Shown in pieces: positions 52,553 to 62,394 of a DNA stretch of 64,000 nucleotides (positions are counted from its first letter, which is position 1; every line of letters starts with the position of its first letter). The stretch is from Clostridium scatologenes. Lineage in GTDB: Bacteria > Bacillota > Clostridia > Clostridiales > Clostridiaceae. A model generated the notes under the pieces. The model saw only the letters and a program-made list of their open reading frames with translations, was not told where the DNA came from and did not search any database. A program made the position numbers and the translations under genes. The stretch spans positions 992,001 through 1,056,000 of the forward strand of contig NZ_CP009933.1 in NCBI RefSeq assembly GCF_000968375.1, given 5' to 3'.

Positions 52553-53182
52553 ATGAGTGAAATTGCAAAAAGATTAAATCAATGCAAGAAGCCTAATGGT
52601 GAATTAGGAAAAATTATAGCAGATGATATGAATAAATCACATTTTGAATTAACTGGATGGGGTCTTCAAAAGATAAATATAAATACTAAGGATACTATCT
52701 TAGATATTGGCTGTGGTGGAGGTAGAACAGTAAATAGATTGGCTGGCATGGCAAAGGAAGGTAAAATTTTTGGTATAGATTACTCAATAGATTGTGTAAA
52801 ATGGTCAAAGGATTATAATGAAAAGTTGATAAAGGATGGGAAAGTTGAAATTATTCATGCTAGTGTAGAAAAAATTCCTTTTGAAGATAATAAATTTGAT
52901 GTTATATCTGCAGTAGAAACTATTTATTTTTGGCCTGATTTGGTTGAAAATCTTAAAGAAGTAAAAAGAGTTTTAAAACCATTAGGAAAGCTTGTTATAA
53001 TATGTGAAATGTATTCTAGTGAAAAATTTAAAGAAAGAAACGATGAATTTGTTTCTACATCGAATATGAAAATATATACGCCAGGAGAACTTAAAGATAT
53101 AGTAGAAGTGGCTGGTTACAACAATATAAAAATAGATTTTATAGAAGAAAAAAATTGGCTTTGCTGTATAGGTGAAAAATAG
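52553..53182 (+). CDS. Class I SAM-dependent methyltransferase
   Basis: The protein has 209 residues from the ATG at 52553 (AAAGGTGG upstream; an earlier start at 52526 is less likely). It has LDIGCGGGRTVNRLA (SAM-binding motif I), IFGIDYS, the post-motif KFDVISAVETIYFWPDL and VLKPLGKLVI. The substrate is unknown. Its place behind the Fur-box hairpin suggests expression together with the iron genes. Confidence 0.88.
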   Translation: MSEIAKRLNQCKKPNGELGKIIADDMNKSHFELTGWGLQKININTKDTILDIGCGGGRTVNRLAGMAKEGKIFGIDYSIDCVKWSKDYNEKLIKDGKVEIIHASVEKIPFEDNKFDVISAVETIYFWPDLVENLKEVKRVLKPLGKLVIICEMYSSEKFKERNDEFVSTSNMKIYTPGELKDIVEVAGYNNIKIDFIEEKNWLCCIGEK

Positions 53183-53204
53183 AATGATTTCAACAAATTA
53201 TTAA

Positions 53205-53240
53205 AAGGAGGCTAGAGATAGCTTCCTTAATTTATTTTTT
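53205..53240 (+). terminator. Terminator after the methyltransferase gene
   Basis: AAGGAGGCTA (53205-53214), loop GAGA, TAGCTTCCTT (53219-53228), then a T-rich tail. The rest of the 320-base gap to 53506 is AT-rich, with no gene seen. Confidence 0.8.
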
Positions 53241-53505
53241 GTTATGTACGTTTTAGTTTGAATTTAGGAAGTAGTTAAAAAACTTGTCAATATAAGAAAA
53301 ATTTACATTTAATATTATCTTCCAATAAGGACATGTTATGAATAATATGGTATAATTTAATATACTAATTTAATTGTACTCAAATATAGATTAAATTTTA
53401 AAAAATAATCTACTGAATTAAAGTAAAATAACTAAATATTAATTAAAAAATGACAGATTAAATTTTAAGCTTAATATAAACTATGTACAAAAGGAGCTAA
53501 AATAT

Positions 53506-56500
53506 ATGGAAGAATTATTAAATTTATTGAGAGTTAAACTTTGCAATTGCACTTTAGAGAAGAAAGAAATAACTGAAATTAAAAGCTATATTCAAAATGA
53601 TAATTATACTTTGGATTTAAATAAAATTCATAAGTATAATATTGAAAATACCCTTAGAGGAAATTATGAAGTAAAAAAAGAACTGTGGGACTTAATGGAT
53701 GGATTTAGAGATGATAAAGAGGTTTTCAAAAGAATTTTAAAGATATTTTGGGCTATAGGAGGAGAAAGCTTTTTTAAGATAGTATACTCTAGATTTTTTT
53801 CAATTCCTAAATTTGTTGATTATTTGAAACCTATGGATAACAAAGAAAGAATATTGGTGTGGATAATAAAAACTTCTTCAAACTGTATGGAGCTTATAAT
53901 TCCAATTGTTGAAGAAATGATAGAGGAAGATGAAGAAATACTTTTTAAGGCTTTTTCAGAAACAGAAGATAGCTTTGTAAAGTTGATTTTATCAGCTTTA
54001 GCTGTTAAAAATTCTTGCAAATTTACTGAAAATGGAGAAGAATTTATAAAACATCATTTAGAAAATGCAGATGATATAAATAAATACTTAAGAGATAAAC
54101 AAACAGCTATAATTGAAATTTTAGCCTATGCATGTAATGAAAACAAGGTATTACGAGAAATTATTAGGGATGCAGTTAATAACAGTACTAATAGAAGAAT
54201 GCTTTTTGATGAATTAGTAAGGTTTATTTCTTCCTGTGATAACGAGGATCAAAGTTATGATATTGTAAGAGAATTTGATATTGATAAAAAATTATATGTA
54301 CTTAGGCTTATAAACTTGTATGTTAGAGAAGAGAATAACAAGGTCCTTAAAGAAATAGATCAGAGAATAAAAGAAATACCGTCAATTTTTAGAGAAAGTT
54401 TGGAATTTATTAATAAAAATAAAATAGGAAAGAACAATTTTCAATATGTTGAAAGTTTAATGCTTGCTTTTGTTATATATAAAAATTCAAAGAAAGAGGA
54501 AGATTTAAAGCAGTTTAAGAAATTCATAGAAAATATTTTAAATGGATATATAGCTAGCTTTAAAGGTTTTGATGTAGCACTACGCAAAGAGAGAGCTAAA
54601 ACTTTACAATATGTAATGAATGGTGAAAATAAGGACGTTATAGACAATTATATTTCTAAAATGGGAAAAGCAACAATTGGGGAATCAATATGGCGTTACC
54701 ACAATATTTGCTTTAAACTAATTTATTCTTTAGACGAAACTAAAGAAATTATACATAGATTTTTATACTTAGTACTTAATACTGAAAAATATGGTTTAGC
54801 TTCTTCAGTAATATTTAATGTAGTAGAAAGTCAATCCATGAGTTATATAAGTTTTGCTGAAAAACTTTTAGATATAGGTATAAATGAAAGAAATTTAATC
54901 CTTGCTGCGGATAGAAGTTCAAACACAAAAGCTAAGGAATATTTAAGAAAGTTGTGTAATGAAGGAAATACAGAACTTATAAATACTATAGATAGTTTAA
55001 GTACTGCAAAAGAGTTTGTACTTGAAGGTTTATTTAATGCAGATAAGGAAAAGTATTCTGAAATTTTAGTAAAAAGTTTATCAGATGATTCAAAGCTTAT
55101 TAGAGATAAAGCAGTAAACCTTCTTAGTACTTATGAAGGCTGCAAAGAAATGGTATTAGACAATTTTAAAAGTAGAAAAACTGCAGTAAGGGAGGCTGCT
55201 GCAAGGATTTTAATAAACTTTGATATGAGAAATTTTACAGATGAGCTTGAAAAATTTGCAGAGAAAGAGAAAAATGAAAAAATTAAGGTATTGATATTAA
55301 ATATTATAAATAGAGACTATTTAGATGATAAGATACTTGAAAATGCAGAAAGTATAAGTAATTACTGCAGTGAAAGATTGAAAAAAACTGCTTATAATGC
55401 CCCAGAGTGGATTTCTGTAAGCACATTTCCAGAGGTAATGTATGAAGATGGAAAAGTAATATCAAAGGATGTATTAATTTATTTAATAAGCAAATATTCC
55501 CTGGAAAATATTGTTGAGAAAAACCTTGCTGCTGAAAGGGTAATTGAAAAGTGTAACAAACAGGATTTAGATACAATGGGATTGGAAATTTTAAGTAATT
55601 GGGTTAGTGATGGTGCAGACACGAAAAAGAAGTGGATTTTATCCTTAATTTCAGCTGTAGGAGGATTCAATGTAGTAAATGCATTAAAAGATCAAATAGA
55701 TATTTGGTCTAAAAGTGCTAGAGGTGCTATTGCTTGTGAGGCTATAAAAGCTTTGGCGTTAAATGGCAGTGATGAAGCTTTAATGATTTTAGATACTATA
55801 TCAAGAAAGTTTAAGCATAAGCAAATTAAAAAAGCAGCTGGAGAAGCCTTTATTTCTGCAGCAAAGATGCTTAAATTAACAGAAGAAGATTTAGCAGATA
55901 AAATAATACCTGATTTGGATTTTAATATAAGAGGGGAAAGAGTATTTGACTATGGAAGTAGAAGTTTTACAGTAACCTTAGGAGTGGACTTTTCGTTAAA
56001 AATTGAAGATAACAATGGAAAGACAATGAAGAACTTACCAAAGCCAGGTAAAGCTGACGATGAATTAAGATCTAAAGAAGCTTTATCAGAGTTTAAAGCA
56101 GTGAAAAAACAAATTAAAACTGTAGTTTCAACTCAAACTTTAAGATTGGAAATGGCTCTTTCTTCAAATAGATTGTGGAGTAAAAAAGCCTGGGAAAAGT
56201 TATTTGTTAGAAATCCTATTATGCATAATTTTTCTCTTGGTTTAGTATGGGGAGTTTACGAAGATGGAAAGTTAAAAGATACTTTTAGATATATGGAAGA
56301 TGGAAGCTTTAACACAAAGGATGAAGAAGAATATGAATTATTAGAAGAAGTTCATATAGGCCTTGTGCACCCTTTGGAAATGGATAATTATACCTTAGAA
56401 GGCTGGAAACAGCAGTTTGAGGATTATGAAATAGTACAACCCTTCCCTCAACTTCAAAGAAAGATTTACAGCATAACTGAAGAAGAAAAGAAAATGAAGG

Positions 56501-56889
56501 TTATAGAGCGTTTTGCAGGTACTAAAATTAATGGACTTTCATTAGTTGGCAAGCTTACTAAAATGGGATGGTATAGGGGTTCTGTGCAAGATGGAGGATG
56601 TTATTATCAGTTTTATAAGGAAGATGAAAAAGTAGGTGTTGGAGCAGAACTTGAATTTAATTATCTTGGTGTTGGATATGAAAATGAAGAAACTACGATT
56701 TATGAATTGATTTTTTACAAAGCTGGTACAGTGGAAAGAGGAAGTTATGTTTATGATGAAGTAACAGAAGAAAATACTATTTTACCATCAAAGGTAGCAG
56801 AAAGATTTTTTAGTGAAATACTTTATGATGTAGATAGAGCCTTAGAAGCTAAAACTGGTTTTGCAGCCAACTGGAGACTGGATCTTTAA
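53506..56889 (+). CDS. DUF4132/HEAT-repeat protein
   Basis: The 1127-residue protein is mostly helical in its first 800 residues, with HEAT-like repeats (for example DSKLIRDKAVNLLSTYEGC, RKTAVREAAARILINF). The C-terminal part (about 850-1115) matches DUF4132 (SSNRLWSKKAWEKLFVRNPIMHNF, LVWGVYEDGKLKDTFRY, HPLEMDNYTLEGW, FAGTKINGLSLVGKL, MGWYRGSVQDGG). E. coli MolR/YehI belong to this family; the function is not established. AAGGAG precedes the ATG. It heads the right-hand array and has its own terminator at 56918. Confidence 0.8.
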   Translation: MEELLNLLRVKLCNCTLEKKEITEIKSYIQNDNYTLDLNKIHKYNIENTLRGNYEVKKELWDLMDGFRDDKEVFKRILKIFWAIGGESFFKIVYSRFFSIPKFVDYLKPMDNKERILVWIIKTSSNCMELIIPIVEEMIEEDEEILFKAFSETEDSFVKLILSALAVKNSCKFTENGEEFIKHHLENADDINKYLRDKQTAIIEILAYACNENKVLREIIRDAVNNSTNRRMLFDELVRFISSCDNEDQSYDIVREFDIDKKLYVLRLINLYVREENNKVLKEIDQRIKEIPSIFRESLEFINKNKIGKNNFQYVESLMLAFVIYKNSKKEEDLKQFKKFIENILNGYIASFKGFDVALRKERAKTLQYVMNGENKDVIDNYISKMGKATIGESIWRYHNICFKLIYSLDETKEIIHRFLYLVLNTEKYGLASSVIFNVVESQSMSYISFAEKLLDIGINERNLILAADRSSNTKAKEYLRKLCNEGNTELINTIDSLSTAKEFVLEGLFNADKEKYSEILVKSLSDDSKLIRDKAVNLLSTYEGCKEMVLDNFKSRKTAVREAAARILINFDMRNFTDELEKFAEKEKNEKIKVLILNIINRDYLDDKILENAESISNYCSERLKKTAYNAPEWISVSTFPEVMYEDGKVISKDVLIYLISKYSLENIVEKNLAAERVIEKCNKQDLDTMGLEILSNWVSDGADTKKKWILSLISAVGGFNVVNALKDQIDIWSKSARGAIACEAIKALALNGSDEALMILDTISRKFKHKQIKKAAGEAFISAAKMLKLTEEDLADKIIPDLDFNIRGERVFDYGSRSFTVTLGVDFSLKIEDNNGKTMKNLPKPGKADDELRSKEALSEFKAVKKQIKTVVSTQTLRLEMALSSNRLWSKKAWEKLFVRNPIMHNFSLGLVWGVYEDGKLKDTFRYMEDGSFNTKDEEEYELLEEVHIGLVHPLEMDNYTLEGWKQQFEDYEIVQPFPQLQRKIYSITEEEKKMKVIERFAGTKINGLSLVGKLTKMGWYRGSVQDGGCYYQFYKEDEKVGVGAELEFNYLGVGYENEETTIYELIFYKAGTVERGSYVYDEVTEENTILPSKVAERFFSEILYDVDRALEAKTGFAANWRLDL

Positions 56890-56917
56890 AGTATTGGATG
56901 TGTAATGATATAAGCAC

Positions 56918-56946
56918 ATTGCGAAGCAAAGCTTCGCAATATTTTT
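56918..56946 (+). terminator. Terminator after the DUF4132 gene
   Basis: ATTGCGAAGC (56918-56927), loop AAA, GCTTCGCAAT (56931-56940), then ATTTTT. Confidence 0.9.
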
Positions 56947-57135
56947 AAACTGTGAAATTTGGGATCATTTTCAAAATAGATAAACAAAAGGAAAAAAGAA
57001 CTTGATATGAGAACTTATGTTTGGTAAAATGTATTTAAGAAAGTGGAAAAATTATGTTAAATGATACAATGATATTTTATATTGGAAGTATGTGTATTTT
57101 GTCGTTGTTTAGGTATAAAGGAAAGGAAGATTAGT

Positions 57136-57624
57136 ATGGAGATTAAAATTAGACATGTATCTATAGATGATTTGAATAAAATAACAGAAGTGGAGAGTAT
57201 TTGTTTTCCAAAAGCAGAAGCTGCTGCGAAAGAGTCTTTTAAGCAGCGTATAGAAACATTTCCAGAAAGCTTTTTTGTGGCAGAAGTAAATGATAAAATA
57301 ATTGGATTTGTTAATGGATGTATTATAAATGAAACTGTTATATGTGATGAGCTTTTTGAAGATTCTAAACTTCATGTTCCAAATGGACAATATCAAACTA
57401 TTTTTGGACTGGATGTAATACCAGAGTATCGTAATCAGGGAATTGCAGCTAAATTAATGAATCATATGATAGAAAAAGCAAGATCATCAGGCCGAAAAGG
57501 AGTTATTTTAACTTGTAAGGAAAGGCTTATTCATTATTATATGAAGTTTGGATACAAAAATAAAGGAGTATCTAAATCAGTTCATGGTGGTGCAAAATGG
57601 TATGACATGATTTTAGAATTTTAG
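57136..57624 (+). CDS. GNAT-family N-acetyltransferase
   Basis: The protein has 162 residues from the ATG at 57136 (AAAGGAAG upstream; the longer frame from 57082 has no ribosome site). GNAT motifs are visible: FFVAEVNDKIIGFVNG, IFGLDVIPEYRNQGIAAKLM (acetyl-CoA loop) and IHYYMKFGYKNKG. The substrate is unknown; it resembles small-molecule acetyltransferases. Confidence 0.88.
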   Translation: MEIKIRHVSIDDLNKITEVESICFPKAEAAAKESFKQRIETFPESFFVAEVNDKIIGFVNGCIINETVICDELFEDSKLHVPNGQYQTIFGLDVIPEYRNQGIAAKLMNHMIEKARSSGRKGVILTCKERLIHYYMKFGYKNKGVSKSVHGGAKWYDMILEF

Positions 57625-57695
57625 TTTTGATATAGAATGGTGCGTAATGGAATTTAGAGAGTTATATTTATAATAATGTTTTGGGGGGATAGTAT

Positions 57696-58112
57696 TTGCT
57701 AGAAATAAAAGACTTTATAAGAAATGATGAAGAAACGGATGATAGATACATTTGTTTTAATGTAAATAAATGTGTGAAAATTTTTAATAAATCGATTGAA
57801 GATATTGAGGAATTAAGAATAAATATTAAAAATGAAATTTTGTTAGAAAATATAATATCTCTTATAAATTCTTATCTGAAATGGTTAAATCAATGTGAGG
57901 CAGTATTAAAGACATATTATGAAGGTGAACTTGGAGAAAAGGTTTATGATGAATGGTTTAATGATATAGAAGTTTATAGTACAGATATAACATTTAATTC
58001 ATCTCAGGATTATGGTGCCACAATTTATTGTGGTGATCAAGTTATTAGAGATCATATTTTAGAAGTAGATTTCAATCAAATGAACATTGAGGCTATTAGG
58101 CTAAATGGATGA
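57696..58112 (+). CDS. DUF2262-like protein
   Basis: The 138-residue protein starts at a TTG (57696) behind GGGGGGA. It contains SYLKWLNQCEAVLKTYYEGE and ends with IRDHILEVDFNQMNIEAIRLNG. These align in order with EFKKYLTWLENSKKSVFDAL and PDYFAGHSMEVTITDDYKISVNGLAG in the protein at 60497, so the two are relatives. No catalytic residues stand out. It is cytoplasmic and acidic, like many immunity proteins. Confidence 0.55.
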   Translation: MLEIKDFIRNDEETDDRYICFNVNKCVKIFNKSIEDIEELRINIKNEILLENIISLINSYLKWLNQCEAVLKTYYEGELGEKVYDEWFNDIEVYSTDITFNSSQDYGATIYCGDQVIRDHILEVDFNQMNIEAIRLNG

Positions 58113-58177
58113 TTTAATTTGATAAAATGAAGTTTTGACTGTGAAAATATATATTTGTAATAAGTGGAGGATGAGAG

Positions 58178-58702
58178 ATGTTAAGAAAAGAATTGCAGCC
58201 ACCTAAAATTAATAATGAGTTAGTAGAGGAATTAAAGAAGCTTATTGAGGAAATTTCCAACTTATCTGAGCAATACTATGAAGAATATTATGAGAAAAAT
58301 GAAAAGACAATTTTAAATGATAAGATGGATATACTTAATTCAAAGGTTCAAAAAGCATATGAGCCTGTGGATTTTCAAAATTATATGGGGGCCATGTCTC
58401 TTGAGGAATTTGCTAAGGAGATATCTTTACCTAATCCGCCAACAGTCAGTGATATAACGCTTGAAGAAACTGCTAAGATAATAGAAATGATTATTGAACT
58501 TAAATCACCAGATGGAATTGAAGAAGTAGAAGATGTAGATAACTATATATGCTATTATATAGAATTATTAGAAAAAAGCATTCATCATAATAATATTTCA
58601 GATTTAATATATTGGTATGATGTGGAAGAGTATGGTCATGAGCCAAGTGCAAGGGAAATTGCTGAGAAGGCTTTTGAAACAAGAGAAATTAGAAATTTAT
58701 AA
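58178..58702 (+). CDS. Acidic protein of unknown function
   Basis: I do not recognise the family of this 174-residue protein. The first half is helical and charged (coiled-coil-like EELKKLIEEISNLSEQYYEEYYEK); the second half has FAKEISLPNPPTVSDITLEETAKII and YWYDVEEYGHEPSAREIAEKAF. GGAGGATGAG precedes the ATG. It is 11 bases from the next gene, so they are probably cotranscribed. Confidence 0.6.
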   Translation: MLRKELQPPKINNELVEELKKLIEEISNLSEQYYEEYYEKNEKTILNDKMDILNSKVQKAYEPVDFQNYMGAMSLEEFAKEISLPNPPTVSDITLEETAKIIEMIIELKSPDGIEEVEDVDNYICYYIELLEKSIHHNNISDLIYWYDVEEYGHEPSAREIAEKAFETREIRNL

Positions 58703-58713
58703 GGGGAAAATAC

Positions 58714-59376
58714 ATGATTAAAAAGTATACAATAGAATTTATTGAAGAAAAGAAAAAAGTAGAAAAACCAATAACTAAGTTTGGTGGACAACCAGTTTGG
58801 ATAGATAAGGCTCAGTGGCCTATAGATGAAGAAAGTGGGAAACCAATGAAGTTCATATGTCAAATAGAACTTAACCCTGAAATATTTGGTGATAGTGAAC
58901 TTAAAATGGCTTATTTATTTGTTTCAAAGGGATGGAATAATTATGTTTTAATATGTCAGCCATCAGAAATAAAAGTAATTACAAAAGAGAAAAGTGATGG
59001 TCCAAGTATTTGTAAAATGGTAAAGAAAAGAGCAAGTGATATATTTTTATCTAGTGTAAAGTGTGAGTTTACAGTTAACTTGACATTAGGAGAAGATTAT
59101 AATTTTGTACATCAAGAACCTTATTTTGTAGGTGATGAACTCGTTTTTGAAGATACTCCAGAAGATTATGGTGAGGTATTGAATGGAAATAAAATAGGAG
59201 GAACACCTCTTTTCATGAGTTGTGATGATCTTCCAGAAGAAGATACATGGAAGTTATTGCTGCAATTAGATGCTACTACTGTTCCCTTTGAACTTAATTT
59301 CGGTGATGCAGGAATGGGATTTTTCTTTATAAATATGAAAAATGGTAGTTTAAAGTTTATTATTGAAAGTTGTTAA
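58714..59376 (+). CDS. DUF1963 (YwqG-like) protein
   Basis: The 220-residue protein has the DUF1963 pattern near the start (TKFGGQPVWIDKAQWPIDEESGKPMKFICQIEL in outline) and near the end (LLLQLDATTVPFELNFGDAGMGFFFIN). Members occur often in arrays of toxin-immunity genes, and B. subtilis YwqG sits beside a YwqJ-type toxin. AAGGGGAA precedes the ATG. Its role is inferred from such settings only. Confidence 0.8.
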   Translation: MIKKYTIEFIEEKKKVEKPITKFGGQPVWIDKAQWPIDEESGKPMKFICQIELNPEIFGDSELKMAYLFVSKGWNNYVLICQPSEIKVITKEKSDGPSICKMVKKRASDIFLSSVKCEFTVNLTLGEDYNFVHQEPYFVGDELVFEDTPEDYGEVLNGNKIGGTPLFMSCDDLPEEDTWKLLLQLDATTVPFELNFGDAGMGFFFINMKNGSLKFIIESC

Positions 59377-59462
59377 TAAGATATGCATATTTCTATATAA
59401 ATCAACTTTCAGTGGTGAGAAATAAACTAAAAATTAGGGAAAGTGAAGAAAGGAAAGAAATC

Positions 59463-60041
59463 ATGAGAGATATTATTATGAGTTTAAATCTTCCACAAGA
59501 GACAAAGGATTTTTTACTAAAAACAAAAATTGAAAAGGATGAATTTCAAGATATAAATATTAAATTTTTCAATAAAGAACATGGATTTTTATGTGATGTG
59601 GTTGAGTGGACAAAGATAAATGATAGTACAGTAACAAGGTTAGATGAAAAGTTTGTATCAGAATTTTTAAAAGATCTTGAGAAATTCAGATCATATTATG
59701 TTGTTGTGGACAACTTAGATAGTGGTAATTTGATAGCGATACAGGAAGTTACAGGAAAAATTTATGAACTTGAACATGAAGTTATAGAAGAAGTTGTAAC
59801 ATACTTTGTTAATTCTTCTTTTTCTAAATTTCATGAGAGTATGAATTATTTTAAGAAAATGAAAAATGAAATTCTTCAGCTTAAAGAAGAGGAAAATGTA
59901 GAAGAAATTGAAGCGTTATTTGAAAAGGCTGAAAAAGAACTTAGTTTGATAGATAGAAAAGTAATTATTAATGATGATGAAGATAACATGCAATTTTGGA
60001 ATGGAGTATTGGGAAACTTTAGAGAGTGGTGTTTAGAGTGA
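59463..60041 (+). CDS. SUKH-like immunity protein (tentative)
   Basis: The protein has 192 residues from the ATG at 59463 (AGGAAAGAAATC upstream), preferred over a long N-terminal extension from 59370 that overlaps the previous gene. The order DEKFVSEFLKDLEKFRSYYVVVDNL, then NLIAIQEVTGKIYELE and VVTYFVNSSFSKFHESM, resembles SUKH-type folds (SUKH-4), in which a substrate-like loop binds toxins. The assignment is by pattern only. It overlaps the next gene by four bases (GTGA). Confidence 0.5.
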   Translation: MRDIIMSLNLPQETKDFLLKTKIEKDEFQDINIKFFNKEHGFLCDVVEWTKINDSTVTRLDEKFVSEFLKDLEKFRSYYVVVDNLDSGNLIAIQEVTGKIYELEHEVIEEVVTYFVNSSFSKFHESMNYFKKMKNEILQLKEEENVEEIEALFEKAEKELSLIDRKVIINDDEDNMQFWNGVLGNFREWCLE

Positions 60042-60454
60042 AGAAAGACCTTTTAGAAAAAATAGAAAAACAAGGAGGTTTTAAACCTCCATATAGTATG
60101 GATATTTTAGTTTCTATAGAAGATTTTTTTGAAGGCAACAATGCAGCAGGATCATTTGCTGCTAATGCATGTACTGAAAGTCTAGATGTACATGAATTTT
60201 ATGAAATACTAAAAGGCATAAAGCTAAAGGAAAATGTTTTCCAGGTTTGGATATTAATTTGTGATATAGATGAGGAGTGGCCATATTCTGATACCATATA
60301 TATTTCTACTACTGCAAATGAAGATGATATATACAAATGGTTTGGAGATGGATTTCCAAACGAAGTATGGCAAGTTGATTGTAAAGAATGTGGATTGATA
60401 CAAACATCGCAATTAAAAAATGGATTTAGAGTATTTGGAGTATGGTGGGATTAA
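60038..60454 (+). CDS. Protein of unknown function in the immunity-type array
   Basis: The 138-residue protein starts at a GTG (60038) that overlaps the previous stop as GTGA; other GTG codons at 60026 and 60029 lack a better ribosome site. Visible parts are GGFKPPYSMDILVSIEDFFEGNNAAGSF and YISTTANEDDIYKWFGDGFPNEVW. It may be an Imm-type family, but I do not recognise it. Translational coupling suggests it works with the SUKH-like protein. Confidence 0.6.
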   Translation: MKKDLLEKIEKQGGFKPPYSMDILVSIEDFFEGNNAAGSFAANACTESLDVHEFYEILKGIKLKENVFQVWILICDIDEEWPYSDTIYISTTANEDDIYKWFGDGFPNEVWQVDCKECGLIQTSQLKNGFRVFGVWWD

Positions 60455-60496
60455 CACAATGGAAAATTTTGAAAATCAAAATTTAGGAGGACAATA

Positions 60497-61336
60497 ATGG
60501 ATAAAAACACAGAGAGTGTAGTAGAAAAAGGATTAGAATTTTTAAATAATGGAGAGTATGAAAAAGCAGAACCATATTTTAATAAGGTTTTAAATATAGA
60601 TAACAATTATGCTGAAGGCTATTACTTTAGAGGTTACTGTTATGTAAAAATGAAGGAATATGAAAAAGCTTTAATGGACTTAGATAAATCTATAAAGTTG
60701 GATCCAAGTGATTCAAGAGCTTATTTTTTTAGAAATAAGTACATATCTTTGTTTAAAGGCAATGGTTGCAAATCTGAGTTAAGCAAGAATTTAAGTATTG
60801 AAAATCTAGATATTAAAGTGGAAGGTTTTAAAATAAATAATAATATAGGTTCAGCTGAATGTGATGTTAATACCGTAATTTGGGACAACTATATGTCAGT
60901 ATCCTTGGAAATAAGCCTTCAAGATGAGGATACTTTTGATGATGATAAGATAAGAAACTACATTGATGAATTTAAAAAGTATTTGACATGGCTTGAAAAT
61001 AGTAAAAAATCAGTTTTTGATGCTCTTGTTAAGGATGATATGATTGGACTTGCAGAAGAGTGGGCTGAAAGTTCAGATGAGGAGATAATTGATGGAGAAA
61101 AAGTGTATGTAGATGGTGAGGACATTTTTAGATTGCCAATTAGTGAAGAAGAGTTTTTCCAATCCCTATATTTTAATAGTATGTCAATAAGAATAGATGA
61201 AGATAAGGAAATAATGGATTCTAGAATAATGATAGAAGCATTTATAGATACAAAACCAGATTATTTTGCAGGTCATTCAATGGAAGTTACAATAACAGAC
61301 GACTATAAAATATCAGTTAATGGACTAGCTGGATAA
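60497..61336 (+). CDS. TPR protein with C-terminal DUF2262-like domain
   Basis: The 279-residue protein has two to three tetratricopeptide repeats (about 3-90; GEYEKAEPYFNKVLNIDNNYAEGYYFRG, KEYEKALMDLDKSIKLDPSDSRAYFFRN), then a DUF2262-like domain (about 105-279; FKKYLTWLENSKKSVFDAL, GLAEEWAESSDEE, DYFAGHSMEVTIT, VNGLAG). GGAGG precedes the ATG. The domain matches the small protein at 57696. The TPR part probably binds a partner protein. Confidence 0.75.
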   Translation: MDKNTESVVEKGLEFLNNGEYEKAEPYFNKVLNIDNNYAEGYYFRGYCYVKMKEYEKALMDLDKSIKLDPSDSRAYFFRNKYISLFKGNGCKSELSKNLSIENLDIKVEGFKINNNIGSAECDVNTVIWDNYMSVSLEISLQDEDTFDDDKIRNYIDEFKKYLTWLENSKKSVFDALVKDDMIGLAEEWAESSDEEIIDGEKVYVDGEDIFRLPISEEEFFQSLYFNSMSIRIDEDKEIMDSRIMIEAFIDTKPDYFAGHSMEVTITDDYKISVNGLAG

Positions 61337-61416
61337 GGTGAGGAATACATAGATTTTTAGTATATAAAAAATGCTAAAACTCATAAGAAAAGTGAAAGAT
61401 AAGGTGGTAATAGCAT

Positions 61417-62349
61417 ATGGAATTAGAAAAAGATATATATGATAAAATAATGAAATTATATAAGCAAGGGGAAAGAAATGAAGAAAAATGTGAATATGAA
61501 AAAGCATTTAATAAATATGAAAAAGCTTTCCATATGATACCAGAAAATATAGAGGAATATGATATATCATCATTAATTCTTGTATCCATGGGAGACATAA
61601 GACTTTTACAAGAAAATTATAGTGATGCTAAAAATTATTACTTTGATGCTATGAATTGCACAGATGGAATATCAAATCCGTACATATTATTTAATCTAGG
61701 AAAATGCTTCTATTTACAAAATGATTTTGAAAGGGCCAAAGAGTACTTTATAAGAACCTATATGATAGATGGCACGAATTTGTTTTGTGATGACAATAAG
61801 AAGTATTTTCAATTGATAGAAGAATTAGTATCAAAGGATAGTAATGGGAAGTCATCAAAAGAAAAAGTTACTGAAAACAAAAAATCAGTAAAAAATAAAA
61901 CTTCAGAAGACAGGAAAGCAATAAAGAAAATGGAAGATAAATTTTTTAAAGATAAATTTCAATATATGGACTTGTTTGAAGAAGGAGACATTGATGGAGC
62001 ACTAAAATTGATTTGGAAGGTATGGGAATGGTTTCCTGAACCCAAGGTTGAACAAGATTTATTTTATCTATTAATTGAAGATTTTATAGAAATATGTACT
62101 GCAGCAAAAAAATTTGATTTAGCAAATAAATATATTAGTTTATTATTTGTTACAGGTCTAAAACGAGTAGATGATGGCAAGAGAGAATTTATCGCAGGCA
62201 AGTTAGCATATGAACAAGGAGAAATGGAACTAGCTAAGCAGTTATTCTATATAGCAGATGCTAAATCTGAGGGAGCCTTATTTAGAGGAAAAGAAAATAA
62301 AAAATATAAGGAATTCATAAGAAAAAGTAATTTTAATATAAAGCTTTAG
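61417..62349 (+). CDS. TPR-repeat protein
   Basis: The 310-residue, mostly helical protein has tetratricopeptide-like repeats (about 15-50, 52-85, 88-120; EKCEYEKAFNKYEKAFHMIP, ENYSDAKNYYFDAM, NDFERAKEYFIRTYMID), a lysine-rich linker at about 140-170 and another helical repeat region to the end. No enzyme motif is visible. GGTGGTAA precedes the ATG. A scaffold role in the array is possible. Confidence 0.7.
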   Translation: MELEKDIYDKIMKLYKQGERNEEKCEYEKAFNKYEKAFHMIPENIEEYDISSLILVSMGDIRLLQENYSDAKNYYFDAMNCTDGISNPYILFNLGKCFYLQNDFERAKEYFIRTYMIDGTNLFCDDNKKYFQLIEELVSKDSNGKSSKEKVTENKKSVKNKTSEDRKAIKKMEDKFFKDKFQYMDLFEEGDIDGALKLIWKVWEWFPEPKVEQDLFYLLIEDFIEICTAAKKFDLANKYISLLFVTGLKRVDDGKREFIAGKLAYEQGEMELAKQLFYIADAKSEGALFRGKENKKYKEFIRKSNFNIKL

Positions 62350-62394
62350 TTCAATGAATTAATGACTTGATTTTTGTAAGTGAGGAGAATAGTG

